A stretch of DNA of 64,000 bases. Source: Moraxella haemolytica. Its GTDB lineage: Bacteria > Pseudomonadota > Gammaproteobacteria > Pseudomonadales > Moraxellaceae. Position numbers and translations under genes: made by a program. This document shows, one piece after another, positions 62,386 to 64,000 of the stretch (the stretch's first letter is position 1; each line of letters starts with the position of its first letter). The stretch covers positions 1,550,001 to 1,614,000 of the forward strand of contig NZ_CP089974.1 of assembly GCF_030177935.1 (NCBI RefSeq), in the 5' to 3' direction. The notes under the pieces are model-generated. The model was given only the letters and a program-made list of their open reading frames with translations, had not been told where the DNA came from and made no database searches.

Positions 62386-62427
62386 ATACAACACATGAAA
62401 TGGTTTTAAACCACTTGGGTGTTGTAT
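62386..62427 (-). repeat. Inverted repeat at the 23S 3' boundary
   Basis: ATACAACAC (62386-62394) and GTGTTGTAT (62419-62427) form a 9-bp stem with an inner GGTTTAAACC-like pairing. It sits in the 23S-5S spacer and is probably an RNA-processing hairpin. Confidence 0.55.

Positions 62428-64000
<1,573 letters not shown>

Overview
The window is chromosomal DNA from a gammaproteobacterium of the family Moraxellaceae, most likely Moraxella or a close relative. The evidence is the monomeric NADP isocitrate dehydrogenase, the dat/ddc pair for 1,3-diaminopropane, a SpoT with a decayed synthetase domain, the metX-metW pair, the compact murG-murC-ddl-ftsQ-ftsA-ftsZ cluster and an AT-leaning base composition. 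This assignment comes from gene content, not from a database search. I saw no insertion sequence, CRISPR array, prophage or tRNA gene.

Layout. Bases 1-13082 hold ordinary metabolism: a cut-off amino acid permease, MetR, Icd, a thioredoxin-like protein, Gmk, a TRIC-type membrane protein, HemH, MetX-MetW, a Sel1 protein, a DUF72 protein and diaminobutyrate decarboxylase (ddc). Bases 13240-21242 are an AT-rich defence island on the minus strand: hsdM, rhuM, hsdS and an AbiF/AbiD-like HEPN gene in a tightly coupled operon, then hsdR with its own control region. The island separates ddc from its pathway partner dat (21514-22890). Bases 23356-48616 carry AcnB, a dicarboxylate/amino-acid symporter, a racemase, a TauE/SafE protein, LipA, a lipase, DapD, a TM2 protein, QueE, RpoZ, SpoT, RidA, PriA, a TraX protein, a DUF2628-like/pilin-like fusion, TrmB, a frameshifted gabD, a twice-frameshifted EEP-family gene, RecA and RecX. 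From 48650 to the right edge everything is on the minus strand: a PHP protein, the division and peptidoglycan cluster (with a GNAT gene between murG and murC), GshB, PyrE, Tsf, RpsB, a type IV pilin, 5S rRNA and the 3' part of 23S rRNA.

The defence island holds the most unusual features. First, hsdS is one gene broken at a (TC)6T dinucleotide tract (17999-18011). Losing one repeat unit would restore a full two-domain specificity subunit, so it looks phase-variable. Second, the short gap between the abi gene and hsdR contains a consensus sigma-70 promoter on the opposite strand (16398-16426). It would drive a roughly 60-nt nested stem-loop RNA ending in a U-rich tract (about 16433-16495). This resembles the small RNAs that accompany AbiF-type HEPN proteins, so the island probably carries an RNA-controlled toxin-like module inside a switchable type I restriction system. 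Third, the hsdR promoter sits back-to-back with this RNA promoter and is overlapped by three TGTCGC-like repeats.

Other points: a 38-codon ORF with a hairpin at its end in the dat leader; a perfect 17-bp inverted repeat and a 26-codon ORF after gmk; three perfect DnaA boxes in the 642-bp gap before recA; and homopolymer frameshifts in gabD and the EEP-family gene that could be real or assembly errors.
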